A stretch of DNA of 64,000 nucleotides from Chondromyces crocatus (lineage in GTDB: Bacteria > Myxococcota_A > Polyangia > Polyangiales > Polyangiaceae): NCBI RefSeq assembly GCF_001189295.1, contig NZ_CP012159.1, positions 62,001 through 126,000 of the forward strand. The letters are read 5' to 3'. Below are positions 55,416 through 64,000 of this stretch, piece by piece (position 1 is the stretch's first letter; each line of letters begins with the position of its first letter). The notes below the pieces were generated by a model. The model saw nothing but the letters and a program-made list of their open reading frames with translations, ran no database searches and was not told the origin of the DNA. Position numbers and translations under genes: made by a program.

Positions 55416-57083
55416 ATGCTCGACGACCACGCCTCGGCCCCACCGCGCCCCGTCCCCCCGCGCTCCACCGCGGGACGTGAGCTCACCCTCGCGGCACGCG
55501 AGCGCTCGGCGGCACCGGCACCGAGCAGGAAGGACGCCGTGCCGAGGGCAGCCTGGGCGCTCCTCGCCTTCGCGGGCGGCGTGAGCGGCTGTGGCACCAC
55601 CTCGGGGACCTCGACGGTCACCACGACGCCCGTGCCCCACGTCGAGATCACCACGCCCGACCCGGCGACGCAGGCGGTGAAGGGGCGGGACGAGGAAGTC
55701 GAGGGTCCCCTGCCGCTGCTCGACGCGACCACCGAGCGGCGCGGGCGCCGGACGGTCACGCCGCTGGCACGCCCCTCCCGGAGCACACCGAAGGCGCGGA
55801 CGGTCACACTCCGGTCGTCGCTCAAGCTGCCACTCAAGACGCGATGGACGGCGCGCGTCGGCAAGACCACCTTCCGCACCACGATGGCGCTCGTCGAGGA
55901 CGCGGTGGTCATCGGCACCCACGGCGACACGCTCGACGGCACGTTCGAGACCACCGACGGGGTGTACGTGCTCGACGCGAAGACCGGCCGTCAGCGCAAG
56001 CTCCTCTTCACACCAGGGCGCGGGGATCACGATGTCGGAGGCATCGCGGTGGACGGCAACCGGCTCTTCTTCACCACCGACAACGGTCAGGTGATCGCCA
56101 CGACGCTCGAGGGGAAATCGCTGTGGCAAGCGCATCTCCGCGGCAAGGTCCGGCCGGCGCCGGCGCTCGCGCACCTCAACGGGGACAAGCAGCTCGATGT
56201 CGTCGTGGGGGACGAGGAGGGGCAGCTCTCTGCGCTCAACGGGGCAACGGGCGAGCCGCTCTGGAGGGCACAGACGGGCAAGAACGAGTACGGGGCGCGC
56301 GGGTTCGTGGGCGCGGCGGCGATCGTGGACGTGGACGGTGACGGGCGGGACGACGTCATCGCCGGGGCGCGGGACGGGGTGCTGACGGCGTACCGCGGGC
56401 GGGACGGGGAGGTACTCTGGCAGACGGTGAGCGCGTCGGGGATGCACGCGTCGCCGCAGATCGTCGACATCGACGGCGATGGCGCGCCCGAGGTGCTCGC
56501 GGCCTGGTCCTATGGCGTCGTCGCGCTGCTCGACGTGCGCACGGGGCACCAGCGCTGGGCCGAGGTGCTGGAGCAGGACGGCGGGGGCATCGAGGGGCTG
56601 TTCGCGAGCCCGGTGCCGCTTCCGGCTGCCGAGGGGCCCGGGGTGCTGATCGCGCCCACGGCCTGGTGGGGCGACGACGACGGGATCCTCGGGGTGGGGT
56701 CGGTCGCGCCGGAGTTCCGCGCGGCGGAGCGGCGGGTGAGCGGGAGCCCGGTGGTCATCGATCTGGATGGCGACGGGGAGCTGGAGGCCATCGTGGGCAC
56801 GGAGGCGGGCAAGGTGGTGGCGCTGCACGCGGACGGGGGGCGTGCCGAGCTGGCCAGCTTGCCCGGGGGCGTCGAGGCGTCGCCGATGCTCGCAGACGTG
56901 GACGGCGACGGGACGTACGAGGTGCTCGTGGCCGCGAACGACGGGGTGCTCCGCTGCTTCGAGACGGGCGCGACGGCGAAGCCCGTGATCGCTCGCTTCC
57001 GGGGCGAGAGCCCCCACAACCGCGGCGATCTCGGCGCGGTGCCGCTCCGCTGGGCGCGCTCTTCCACTTTCCAGCCTCGTTAG
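55416..57083 (+). CDS. Lipoprotein with PQQ/FG-GAP-like beta-propeller
   Basis: 555 residues from ATG 55416. A cytoplasmic-looking leader of about 45 residues precedes the hydrophobic [19 protein letters not shown], whose VSGC is a lipobox. From about residue 125 a propeller follows with outer-strand units such as AALVIGT-like blades, [60 protein letters not shown] and [19 protein letters not shown]. These D-x-D-G-D-G loops bind calcium as in FG-GAP/VCBS repeats, mixed with PQQ-type TGEPLWRAQ turns. The longer frame to 55257 enters a less GC-rich stretch and is doubtful. A small hairpin spans its stop codon (57075-57088). Confidence 0.75.
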   Translation: MLDDHASAPPRPVPPRSTAGRELTLAARERSAAPAPSRKDAVPRAAWALLAFAGGVSGCGTTSGTSTVTTTPVPHVEITTPDPATQAVKGRDEEVEGPLPLLDATTERRGRRTVTPLARPSRSTPKARTVTLRSSLKLPLKTRWTARVGKTTFRTTMALVEDAVVIGTHGDTLDGTFETTDGVYVLDAKTGRQRKLLFTPGRGDHDVGGIAVDGNRLFFTTDNGQVIATTLEGKSLWQAHLRGKVRPAPALAHLNGDKQLDVVVGDEEGQLSALNGATGEPLWRAQTGKNEYGARGFVGAAAIVDVDGDGRDDVIAGARDGVLTAYRGRDGEVLWQTVSASGMHASPQIVDIDGDGAPEVLAAWSYGVVALLDVRTGHQRWAEVLEQDGGGIEGLFASPVPLPAAEGPGVLIAPTAWWGDDDGILGVGSVAPEFRAAERRVSGSPVVIDLDGDGELEAIVGTEAGKVVALHADGGRAELASLPGGVEASPMLADVDGDGTYEVLVAANDGVLRCFETGATAKPVIARFRGESPHNRGDLGAVPLRWARSSTFQPR

Positions 57084-57136
57084 CGAGGTCTGACGCGCTA
57101 TCTTCCGCTCCGGTGCCCTCCGCGCCGCGCAGCGTC

Positions 57137-58045
57137 ATGCCGAAGCCCCATCTCACCCACCTCGAGCAGCTCGAAGCCGAGAGCATCCACATCCTCCGCG
57201 AGGTCGTCGCCGAGTTCGAGAACCCGGTGATGCTCTACTCCATCGGCAAGGACTCGGCCGTCATGCTCCGGCTCGCCCAGAAGGCGTTCTACCCGGGCAA
57301 GCTGCCGTTCCCGCTCCTGCACGTCGACACGACGTGGAAGTTCCGGGAGATGATCACCTTCCGCGACGCGATGTGCCGCGAGCACGGCTTCGAGCTGCTC
57401 GTGCACACGAACCACGAGCCGGAGGCCGAAGGGATGAACCCCTTCGACCACGGGAGCCAGAAGTACACGACGGTGATGAAGACCCACGCGCTCCTGCAAG
57501 CGCTGAAGAAGTGGGGCTTCGACGCGGCGTTCGGGGGCGCGCGCCGCGACGAGGAGAAGAGCCGCGCGAAGGAGCGGGTGTACTCGTTCCGCGATCGGCA
57601 GAGCCAGTGGGACCCGAAGAACCAGCGGCCCGAGCTCTGGAACCTCTACAACGGCAAGATCAACCGCGGCGAGAGCATCCGGGTCTTCCCGCTCTCGAAC
57701 TGGACCGAGCTCGACGTGTGGCAGTACATCCACCTGGAGAACATCCCGATCGTGCCGCTCTACTTCGCGGCGCCGAGGCCGGTGGTGGAGCGCGACGGGG
57801 CGCTGATCATGGTGGACGACGCGCGCATGCGGCTCCACCCCGGTGAGCAGCCGGAAGAGAAGCTCGTGCGGTTCCGGACCCTGGGGTGCTACCCGCTCAC
57901 CGGCGCCATCGAATCGACGGCGACGACCTTGCCGGAGATCATCCGCGAGATGCTGCTCACCAAGCACTCGGAGCGGCAGGGGCGCATGATCGATCACGAC
58001 GAGAAGGGGTCGATGGAGACGAAGAAGCGCGAGGGGTACTTCTGA
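57137..58045 (+). CDS. cysD: Sulfate adenylyltransferase subunit 2 (CysD)
   Basis: 302 residues, the same length as E. coli CysD and similar over its whole length. It makes adenosine 5'-phosphosulfate from ATP and sulfate in the cytoplasm, with energy from CysN GTP hydrolysis. The ATP-pyrophosphatase motif is [13 protein letters not shown] (SGGKDS-like loop); [19 protein letters not shown] and [17 protein letters not shown] are family blocks, and the C-terminus ends KKREGYF. The ATG at 57137 aligns with the E. coli start; a GTG at 57113 would add eight residues. Its TGA overlaps the cysN ATG (TGATG). Confidence 0.97.
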   Translation: MPKPHLTHLEQLEAESIHILREVVAEFENPVMLYSIGKDSAVMLRLAQKAFYPGKLPFPLLHVDTTWKFREMITFRDAMCREHGFELLVHTNHEPEAEGMNPFDHGSQKYTTVMKTHALLQALKKWGFDAAFGGARRDEEKSRAKERVYSFRDRQSQWDPKNQRPELWNLYNGKINRGESIRVFPLSNWTELDVWQYIHLENIPIVPLYFAAPRPVVERDGALIMVDDARMRLHPGEQPEEKLVRFRTLGCYPLTGAIESTATTLPEIIREMLLTKHSERQGRMIDHDEKGSMETKKREGYF

Positions 58046-59742
58046 TGGGCGAGCGGGACCTCATCGCGAGCGACATCGACGCCTACCTCGCACGGCACCA
58101 GCGCAAGGAGATCCTGCGCTTTCTGACGGCGGGGAGCGTGGACGACGGCAAGAGCACGCTCATCGGGCGGCTCCTGCACGACGCGAACATGGTCTACGAA
58201 GACCAGCTCGACGCACTCCGCCGCGACTCGGCGAAGAAGAGCGCTGCCGGCGGCGAGATCGACTACAGCCTGCTCGTCGATGGGCTGCTCTCGGAGCGAG
58301 AGCAAGGGATCACCATCGACGTCGCGTACCGGTACTTCACCACCGAGAAGCGCAAGTTCATCATCGCCGACACCCCCGGCCACGAGCAGTACACCCGCAA
58401 CATGGCGACGGGCGCGTCCACGGCCGACCTCGCGGTGATCCTGGTGGACGCGCGCTACGGGGTGCTGCCGCAGACGCGGCGCCACAGCTTCATCGCCTCG
58501 CTGCTCGGCATCCAGCAGATCGTGGTCGCGGTGAACAAGATGGACCTCATGAGCTACGACGAGGCCGTCTTCGCGACCATCCGCGAGGTGTACGAGGCGC
58601 TCGCCAGCAAGCTCGAGTTCAAGGGGATCCACTACCTGCCGCTGTCGGCGCTGAAGGGGGACAACGTGGTCACCCGGAGCGAGGCGATGCCCTGGTACGA
58701 GGGGCCGCCGCTGCTCGACTACCTGGAGACGGTGCCGATCGGCGATGCGCGCGGGGAGCAGCCGCTGCGCTTCCCGGTGCAGCACGTGCTCCGGCCCGAC
58801 CTCGACTTCCGGGGCTTCAGCGGGACGATCGCGTCGGGCACGGTGCGGCGCGGGGACCGGGTGGTGGCGCTGCCGTCGCGGAAGAGCAGCACGGTGGAGC
58901 GCATCGTGACGTTCGACGGCGACCTCCCGGAGGCGTCCGCGCCGCGGGCGGTGACCTTGACGCTCGCCGACGAGATCGACGTGAGCCGGGGCGACACGCT
59001 GGTCCACGAGGAGGCGCTGCCGCACGTGGCGCGCTCGGTCGAGGCGATGGTGGTGTGGATGAACGAGCGGCCGCTCGCGCTGCGCGGGGCCTACCTGCTC
59101 AAGCACGGGACGCGCACGGTGCCGGCGGAGGTGCGCGAGATCCACGAGCGGGTGGACGTGAACTCGCTCGACCGGGCCCCCGCCAACCACCTCGGCCTGA
59201 ACGACATCGGGCGGGTGACGCTGAGCGCGAGCCGGCCGCTTCTGTTCGATGCGTACCGCGATCAGCGCGCGACCGGCGCGTTCATCCTGATCGATCGGCT
59301 CAGCAACGCGACGGTGGGCGCCGGGATGATCCTCGGGCCCGGCGCGGACGAGCCGCCCGCCCCGGGCGAGCCAGGGCACGCGCAAGGGCGGGTGACGGCC
59401 GCCGAGCGCGCGGCGCGTCTCGGGCAGTCGCCGGCGGCGGTCTTCTTCACGGGCGGGAGCGCCGAGCGCCGGAGCGAGCTGGCCATCGCGCTGGAGCGGC
59501 GGCTGTGGGACGACGGGTACACGGCGCACGTGGTGGAGCCGCGTTCCGTCGCGGCCGTGAAGCTGTCACTGAGCCTCGGGCTGATCAGCCTCGTCCTGAC
59601 CGATGGCGCCGTGGAGCTGTCGGGCGCCCACGCCTCGCTGGGGGATGCGCAGATCCTCGAGGTCCGCTGCGACGAGGGGGATCCGATGGCCTCGGTCGAG
59701 GCCGTGCTGCACGCCCTCCGGGTCCGCGACGTGATCCGCTGA
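58045..59742 (+). CDS. cysN: Sulfate adenylyltransferase subunit 1 (CysN) with degenerate APS-kinase-like tail
   Basis: 565 residues, about 90 longer than E. coli CysN. The GTPase part has G1 AGSVDDGKSTLIG, G3 DTPGHEQY and G4 VNKMDLM, followed by two EF-Tu-like beta-barrels. Residues about 455-565 resemble the APS-kinase (CysC) half of CysNC fusions: AAVFFTGGSAERRSELAIAL sits where the kinase P-loop FTGLSGSGKS would be, but the Gly-Lys-Ser core is gone. The tail is therefore probably inactive as a kinase and may be structural. Translationally coupled to cysD. No intact cysC is seen in the window. Confidence 0.93.
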   Translation: MGERDLIASDIDAYLARHQRKEILRFLTAGSVDDGKSTLIGRLLHDANMVYEDQLDALRRDSAKKSAAGGEIDYSLLVDGLLSEREQGITIDVAYRYFTTEKRKFIIADTPGHEQYTRNMATGASTADLAVILVDARYGVLPQTRRHSFIASLLGIQQIVVAVNKMDLMSYDEAVFATIREVYEALASKLEFKGIHYLPLSALKGDNVVTRSEAMPWYEGPPLLDYLETVPIGDARGEQPLRFPVQHVLRPDLDFRGFSGTIASGTVRRGDRVVALPSRKSSTVERIVTFDGDLPEASAPRAVTLTLADEIDVSRGDTLVHEEALPHVARSVEAMVVWMNERPLALRGAYLLKHGTRTVPAEVREIHERVDVNSLDRAPANHLGLNDIGRVTLSASRPLLFDAYRDQRATGAFILIDRLSNATVGAGMILGPGADEPPAPGEPGHAQGRVTAAERAARLGQSPAAVFFTGGSAERRSELAIALERRLWDDGYTAHVVEPRSVAAVKLSLSLGLISLVLTDGAVELSGAHASLGDAQILEVRCDEGDPMASVEAVLHALRVRDVIR

Positions 59743-59749
59743 CCGGGGG

Positions 59750-59766
59750 CTCCGCGGTCCGCGGAG
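59750..59766 (+). terminator. Short hairpin after cysN
   Basis: CTCCGC-GGTCC-GCGGAG, 7 bp past the cysN stop, is GC-rich without a T-run. With the next hairpin it may end the cysDN transcript before mgtE. Confidence 0.4.
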
Positions 59767-59789
59767 GGGCCGCCGCGCCGCCGGCCCGA

Positions 59790-59820
59790 CGGGATCCGCC
59801 GACCCTGGCGACGGATCCCG
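59790..59820 (+). terminator. Second hairpin between cysN and mgtE
   Basis: Perfect 9-bp arms CGGGATCCG and CGGATCCCG face each other across a 13-nt loop, about 30 bp before the mgtE ribosome site. It could be a terminator, or a leader structure for mgtE; no M-box-like magnesium riboswitch is recognised. Confidence 0.4.
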
Positions 59821-59860
59821 CGGCGGGAAGAGGCCGCGCGGCATCACAGGAGGGGCGACC

Positions 59861-61198
59861 ATGGACACTCCGCCCCGAGACGTGCCCGAGACGCCGACCG
59901 CCGAGCAGCTCGTCGAGCGCTGGTCCGAGCTGGAGGAGCCCGAGGCGCGCGCCGCGGCGTTCCACGAGCTTCCGCGCGAGGAGAGCGACGAGTTCTTCCT
60001 GATGCTGCCGGCACACGAGCAGGCCGCGCTCTTGCTGGCCTTGCCTTCGGGGGAGCGGCGGCTGTGGATGCGGCTGCTCGCGCCCGACGACGCGGCCGAC
60101 GTGCTGCAAGAGGTCGAGGACGAGGGGGCCCGGGCCGAGCTGCTGGGGCTTCTTGGGGTGGCGGCGCGCTACGAGGTGCGGGCGCTGCTCGCGTACGAGG
60201 AGGACGCGGCCGGTGGGCTGATGAGCCCGATGTTCGCGCGGGTGCGGCCCGACTCGACGGCCGAGGAGGCGGTGCGCTACCTGCGGCGTCAGGCCGAGAC
60301 GGACCTGGAGACGGTGAGCTACGGGTACGTGCTCGACTCGGAGCAGCGGCTGCTCGGGGTGATCTCGCTGCGGCAGCTCATCGCGACGCGCGGCACCCAG
60401 AAGGTGCACGAGCTGATGAGCACCGATCTGGTGACGGTGCGCGAGGAGATGGACCAGGAGGAGGTGGCGCGGGTGTTCTCGCAGCACCACCTGATGGCCA
60501 TCCCGGTCGTCGATGCCGAGGGGCGGATGAAGGGCATCATCACCGCCGACGACATCGTCGACGTGGTGGAAGAGGAGGCGACGGAGGACATCCAGAAGCT
60601 CGGCGGCATGGAGGCGCTCGACGCGCCCTACCTGCGGACGCCGCTGCTCCAGATGGTGCGCAAGCGCGCGGGCTGGCTCGCGGCGCTGTTCCTCGGCGAG
60701 ATGCTGACGGCGACGGCGATGGCACGCTACGAGGACGAGATCGCGCGCGCGGTGGTGCTGGCGCTGTTCGTGCCGCTGATCATCTCGAGCGGCGGCAACT
60801 CGGGGTCGCAGGCGACGACGCTGGTGATCCGGGCGATGGCGCTCGGGGAGGTGCGGCCCGTCGATGCGTGGCGGGTGCTGCGGCGCGAGCTGACGTCGGG
60901 CTTCTTGCTCGGGCTGGTGCTGGGCACGATCGGGTTCGCGCGGATCAGCGTGTGGCAGGCGCTGTTCCACACGTACGGCGAGCACTGGCTGCGGGTGGCG
61001 GCCACGGTGTCGATCAGCCTGGTGGGGGTGGTGATCTTCGGGACGCTGGCAGGGTCGCTGCTGCCGTTCTTGCTCCGCGCGCTGAAGTTCGATCCGGCGA
61101 GCGCGTCGGCGCCGTTCGTGGCGACGCTGGTGGATGTGTCGGGGCTGGTCATCTACTTCACCGTCGCGGATCTGGTGCTGCGCGGCACGATGCTGTAG
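59861..61198 (+). CDS. mgtE: Magnesium transporter MgtE
   Basis: 445 residues, normal length. N-terminal helical MgtE_N domain (EEPEARAAAFHELPREESDE, ALPSGERRLWMRLLAPDDAAD), two CBS domains (GLMSPMFARVRPDSTAEEA; VHELMSTDLVTVREEMDQ, ending MKGIITADDIVDV), and a five-helix channel: WLAALFLGEMLTATAM, VPLIISSGGNSGSQATTLVI with the family GGNxGxQ pore motif, and FVATLVDVSGLVIYFTVADL with the conserved pore Asp. MgtE lets Mg2+ down its gradient, gated by Mg2+ bound at the CBS domains. AGGAGG precedes the ATG. Confidence 0.96.
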   Translation: MDTPPRDVPETPTAEQLVERWSELEEPEARAAAFHELPREESDEFFLMLPAHEQAALLLALPSGERRLWMRLLAPDDAADVLQEVEDEGARAELLGLLGVAARYEVRALLAYEEDAAGGLMSPMFARVRPDSTAEEAVRYLRRQAETDLETVSYGYVLDSEQRLLGVISLRQLIATRGTQKVHELMSTDLVTVREEMDQEEVARVFSQHHLMAIPVVDAEGRMKGIITADDIVDVVEEEATEDIQKLGGMEALDAPYLRTPLLQMVRKRAGWLAALFLGEMLTATAMARYEDEIARAVVLALFVPLIISSGGNSGSQATTLVIRAMALGEVRPVDAWRVLRRELTSGFLLGLVLGTIGFARISVWQALFHTYGEHWLRVAATVSISLVGVVIFGTLAGSLLPFLLRALKFDPASASAPFVATLVDVSGLVIYFTVADLVLRGTML

Positions 61199-61463
61199 CG
61201 GGCGAGGTGGCGCAGGGCACGCGGCGGGGGGCCCGAAGTCGTGGCGAGGCGCCACGAGGCGCAGGAAAATCACGCGGTCAGCGGGCGGAGCAGGCAAGCG
61301 CCACGACCGAGCCGAGCCAGCGCGTCGTGGGGGGGATCACGGTGTGGATCTCTGGATCCGACGGTCGGAACGCGAATCGCATGGAAATCAAGCACTCACA
61401 GCGCTGGAGAGGCGGGGTTTCCTGCTTGCGACCGGCCCTTGCGGCGGGTAACTACCGCGCCCC

Positions 61464-62363
61464 GTGCCGCCGGACCGCACTGCCATCGGGCCTCTTCGCG
61501 GAGAGCTGGCCCTGCACCTGGGAGGGTCCCTCGCGCACACCGCGTCCGCGCTGACGACGGTGCCGGTCGCGCCCGCGCCCGCGCCGACGCGAGGGCGGGG
61601 ACAAGCGCCCCCTGCGCCGCCTGCGGAGGATCCGGCAGAGCACCTGGCGCGGTTGATGGACCTGCACGGGAGCGTGGCGCTGGCCCGGGAGCTGGAGAAC
61701 CAGGCGGCCACGCCGCCGGCGTTGCCCCTGCGCGGGCAGCGGAACGGGCTGGGGGCCGCGTCGGCGATGCGCGCGGTGGTGGAGGACCGACTGCTGGAGC
61801 TGGCGGGCACCGTGCAGAAGACGTTCGAGGAGCCGTTCCACCGGCGCAACCGGGTGCCGGGTCCGCGGGAGATGTTCGCGCTGCTGGAGCAGACGGGGAT
61901 GCTGGGACCGTCGCGGCGGATCTCGGCCGGGGCGGTGACGGCGATCTGGGAGCCGTTCGGCGAGCTGGTGGGGCGGATGTTCACGCGGATCCGCTTCGAG
62001 GTGCAGTCGCTGCGGCAGGAGATCGCGCCCGGGCTGCGGGCGTTCGGGCCCGAGTCGGCGCGGCTGGAGCAGCTCGACACGATGATCGGCCGCGCGACCG
62101 AGAAGGGTCGGGAGCGGGTGCTGGGCGAGCTGGCGCCCGCGCTGGGGCGCTGCTTCGGGCAGAGCTTGCACGTGGCGGTGGGGGCGCTGCCGGACGAGGT
62201 GAAGCCGCCGGAGCTGCAAGGCTGGTTCGGCGATCGGGGCTGGGTGAGGGGGGAGATGGAACGGATGCGGCGGGTGGTGGAGGCGGTGTTCACGCACCAG
62301 ACCCGGCGGCTCGTGGCGCTGGTCGACGCGGCCGGCATGCCCCTCGCGCCGTACGCTGGATGA
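61464..62363 (+). CDS. DUF3348-like protein next to a DUF802-like channel gene
   Basis: 299 residues from a GTG. The N-terminal third is Pro/Ala-rich; from about residue 95 the protein is helical and Arg/Glu-rich (AMRAVVEDRLLELAGTVQKT, GELVGRMFTRIRFEVQSLRQ, LRAFGPESARLEQLDTMIGR). This layout and the coupling with a MotA-like coiled-coil protein resemble the DUF3348-DUF802 gene pairs of proteobacteria, where the function is unknown. No signal peptide. The GTG at 61464 lacks a clear ribosome site, and a later start is possible. The next gene starts 13 bp after its stop. Confidence 0.55.
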   Translation: MPPDRTAIGPLRGELALHLGGSLAHTASALTTVPVAPAPAPTRGRGQAPPAPPAEDPAEHLARLMDLHGSVALARELENQAATPPALPLRGQRNGLGAASAMRAVVEDRLLELAGTVQKTFEEPFHRRNRVPGPREMFALLEQTGMLGPSRRISAGAVTAIWEPFGELVGRMFTRIRFEVQSLRQEIAPGLRAFGPESARLEQLDTMIGRATEKGRERVLGELAPALGRCFGQSLHVAVGALPDEVKPPELQGWFGDRGWVRGEMERMRRVVEAVFTHQTRRLVALVDAAGMPLAPYAG

Positions 62364-62376
62364 GGGAGCGGCTGGG

Positions 62377-64000
62377 ATGACGCGGATCGGAGTGCTCGTC
62401 GCCGGCGCCGTGGGGCTCGCCATCGTGGCGCGGGCCGCGGCGGTCTACCAGGGGTCGGACCCGCTCGCGCACGGGCTGGTGCTGCTCATCGCGCTGGGGC
62501 TCGGCCTCGGGGTGGTGGAGCTGTTCGTGCGGGCGACGCGCGCGGCACGGCTGCGGGTGGAGCTTGCGAAACTGCCATCGCCCGCGACGCGCGAGGCGAT
62601 CGAGAAAAGCAGCCCGGGGCTGCGAGGGCTCCTGGAGGCGCGGATCGCCGGGAGCGCGACGGGCGGGGCGGGCGGGGCGGCGGTCCCCTTCACGTCGTAC
62701 CTGGTCGGGCTGCTGGTGATGATCGGCCTGCTGGGGACCTTCCTCGGGCTGTTCGAGACGCTGCGCGGGGCGCGGGAGGCGCTCGGCGGCAGCGGCGATG
62801 TGGAGGCGCTGCGCACGGGGCTGGCGGCGCCGATGCAGGGTCTGTCGCGGGCCTTCGGGACGTCGGCGGCAGGCGTGTCGGCGTCGGCGATGCTGGGGCT
62901 CGGTGGGGTGCTGGTGCGGCGGGCCGAGGGGCAGTTCGCAGCGGCGTTCCAGCGCTGGGCGGTGGTGGCGCTCGCGCCGCTCTCGATGGCCGGGCGGCAG
63001 CTGGCGGCGCTGGAGGCGCTGGCCGCACAGGGGCTCGCGCAGACCGCGGCGGCCGAGGCGCTCGGGACGCGGCTCGCGGCGCTGGAGGCGCGGCTCGACG
63101 CCGGGCAGCGCGAGGCGGCGGAGGCGACGAAGCAGAGCGCCGAGGTGTGGCGCGAGGCGGCGTCACAGATCCGCGCCGAGATTGCAGGCGGGGTGGGGCG
63201 CGCGGCCGAGGCGGTGGCGTCGGTGGCGGAGCCGGTGGTGACGCAAGCGATGGACCGGGCGGGCACGATCGCGGGGGACGCGGTCGCGCGGATCACGCGG
63301 CGGCTCGACGAGGACGCGGACGCGCGGCGCGCGGCCGAGGCGCGGCGGGTCGAGGACGCGGAGGCCGCAGAGGCGCGGCGGGTGGCGAAGGCGGAAGCGG
63401 CGGAGGTGGCGCGGCTCGCCGCAGTCGAGGCCGCCGAGGTGAAGCGGCGCGAGGAGGCCGCGGCGGTCGAGGGGCGGCTGCAAGCGTCCCTCGCGGCGGC
63501 CGAGGAGCGGCGGCGCGTCGAGGCGGCGGAGGCCGAGGAGAAGCGTCGGGCGGACATCGCGGCGGCGGACGAGCGGCGGCTCCACGCGCTGCGGGAGGCG
63601 GAGGCGAAGCGCCTCGATGTGCTGCAAGGCGCGCAGGAGCAGCAGCTCACGGCGCTCCGCGAGAGCGCAGCCCAGCAAGCCGAGGCCGAGGCACAGCGGC
63701 TCGCGTCGCTGCAGGCGTCGCAAGAGAAGCAGCTCGCAGCACTGCAGGCGCTGGAAGCGCGGCAAGCGGAGGCCGAAGCGCAGCGGCTCGGGACCTTGAA
63801 GGCACTCGAAGCGCAGCAGCACGCGGCGATCGAAGAGCTGAAGGCCCGGCTCGCGGAGGCCGAGGCACAGCGGCTCGAGGCGCTGCAAGGGTTGCAGGCG
63901 CAGCACCTCGCCGCGCTCCGTGAGGCCGAGGCGCGCCAGGCGGACGCAGAGACGAAGCGGCTCGATGCGCTGCAGGGCTTGCAGGCGCAGCATCTCGCCG
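62377..64000 (+). CDS. MotA/TolQ/ExbB-type channel protein with long coiled-coil tail (DUF802/ZorA-like), runs off right edge
   Basis: At least 541 residues; the frame is open to base 64000. Residues 1-60 have two membrane helices (GVLVAGAVGLAIVARAAAVY; HGLVLLIALGLGLGVVELFV). Residues about 100-175 carry FTSYLVGLLVMIGLLGTFLG and APMQGLSRAFGTSAAGVSAS, the proton-channel helices of the MotA/TolQ/ExbB family. From about residue 210 the chain is almost uninterrupted helix, rich in Ala, Glu, Arg and Gln (AEAEAQRLASLQASQEKQLA), predicted as a very long coiled coil. ZorA of the Zorya antiphage system and DUF802 proteins share this plan. The partner (OmpA/MotB-like) would lie beyond the edge. The ATG follows GAGGGAG. 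Confidence 0.75.
   Translation, partial: MTRIGVLVAGAVGLAIVARAAAVYQGSDPLAHGLVLLIALGLGLGVVELFVRATRAARLRVELAKLPSPATREAIEKSSPGLRGLLEARIAGSATGGAGGAAVPFTSYLVGLLVMIGLLGTFLGLFETLRGAREALGGSGDVEALRTGLAAPMQGLSRAFGTSAAGVSASAMLGLGGVLVRRAEGQFAAAFQRWAVVALAPLSMAGRQLAALEALAAQGLAQTAAAEALGTRLAALEARLDAGQREAAEATKQSAEVWREAASQIRAEIAGGVGRAAEAVASVAEPVVTQAMDRAGTIAGDAVARITRRLDEDADARRAAEARRVEDAEAAEARRVAKAEAAEVARLAAVEAAEVKRREEAAAVEGRLQASLAAAEERRRVEAAEAEEKRRADIAAADERRLHALREAEAKRLDVLQGAQEQQLTALRESAAQQAEAEAQRLASLQASQEKQLAALQALEARQAEAEAQRLGTLKALEAQQHAAIEELKARLAEAEAQRLEALQGLQAQHLAALREAEARQADAETKRLDALQGLQAQHLA

Overview
The window is a 64 kb stretch of very GC-rich chromosome that reads like a myxobacterium, most likely of the Sorangium/Polyangium/Chondromyces group (order Polyangiales). 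Reasons: third codon positions are almost always G or C; secreted proteins carry hallmarks common in myxobacteria (a MYXO-CTERM tail, Cys-rich [16 protein letters not shown] repeats, DNRLRE-type lipoproteins, an HTTM protein, a TIGR02265-like protein); and lysine/alanine-rich histone-H1-like tails occur twice. The assignment is inferred from gene content only.

Layout. 1-4.4 kb: the first 42 codons of a Ser/Thr kinase, a HAD phosphatase overlapping an RlmI-type rRNA methyltransferase, an outer-membrane barrel protein and an HU protein. 4.5-9.0 kb: a minus-strand set secA - transaldolase - ybeY, with tRNA-Leu(UAG) upstream. 9.5-14.5 kb: a receiver-domain protein, then rpoN (sigma-54) with a sigma-54-type promoter in front of it and two unknown genes behind it. 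14.5-18.4 kb: a helical-repeat protein, a dienelactone hydrolase, a TIGR02265-like protein and a cyclic-nucleotide-binding/methyltransferase fusion. 18.5-25.8 kb: a 1332-residue amidohydrolase lipoprotein, a glycosidase-like MYXO-CTERM protein and a GT-C membrane glycosyltransferase. 25.9-34.8 kb: a BtpA-like protein, a membrane-anchored unknown, a four-gene minus-strand operon (L,D-transpeptidase-like lipoprotein, HTTM protein, aminotransferase, zinc-ribbon/PH membrane protein) ending at a strong terminator, and a CrtI-like oxidoreductase.

34.9-47 kb: a 1117-residue histone-H1-like fusion, an aldo/keto reductase, a propeller lipoprotein, an SH3/NlpC-like hydrolase, plsC, a STAS-like protein followed by 25-bp tandem repeats, a second lysine-tailed protein, and a MOSC protein. 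47-53.5 kb: two DNRLRE lipoproteins, the second translationally coupled to two dipeptide/oligopeptide ABC ATPases and a Gfo/Idh/MocA oxidoreductase, then an ABM-type monooxygenase. 53.5-55.1 kb: a six-copy array of 43-bp palindromic repeats downstream of an Rpn-family nuclease that has a well-placed internal start, as expected for a gene-within-a-gene toxin-antitoxin. 55.4-64 kb: a propeller lipoprotein, cysD-cysN for sulfate activation (CysN with a degenerate APS-kinase-like tail), mgtE, and a DUF3348/DUF802-like pair whose second member (MotA/ExbB-type channel with a long coiled-coil tail, as in ZorA) runs off the right edge.

The strongest candidates for something new are the Rpn locus with its palindromic array, the channel/coiled-coil pair at the right edge, and the two histone-like proteins. 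All functional calls come from reading motifs by eye; no database search was possible.
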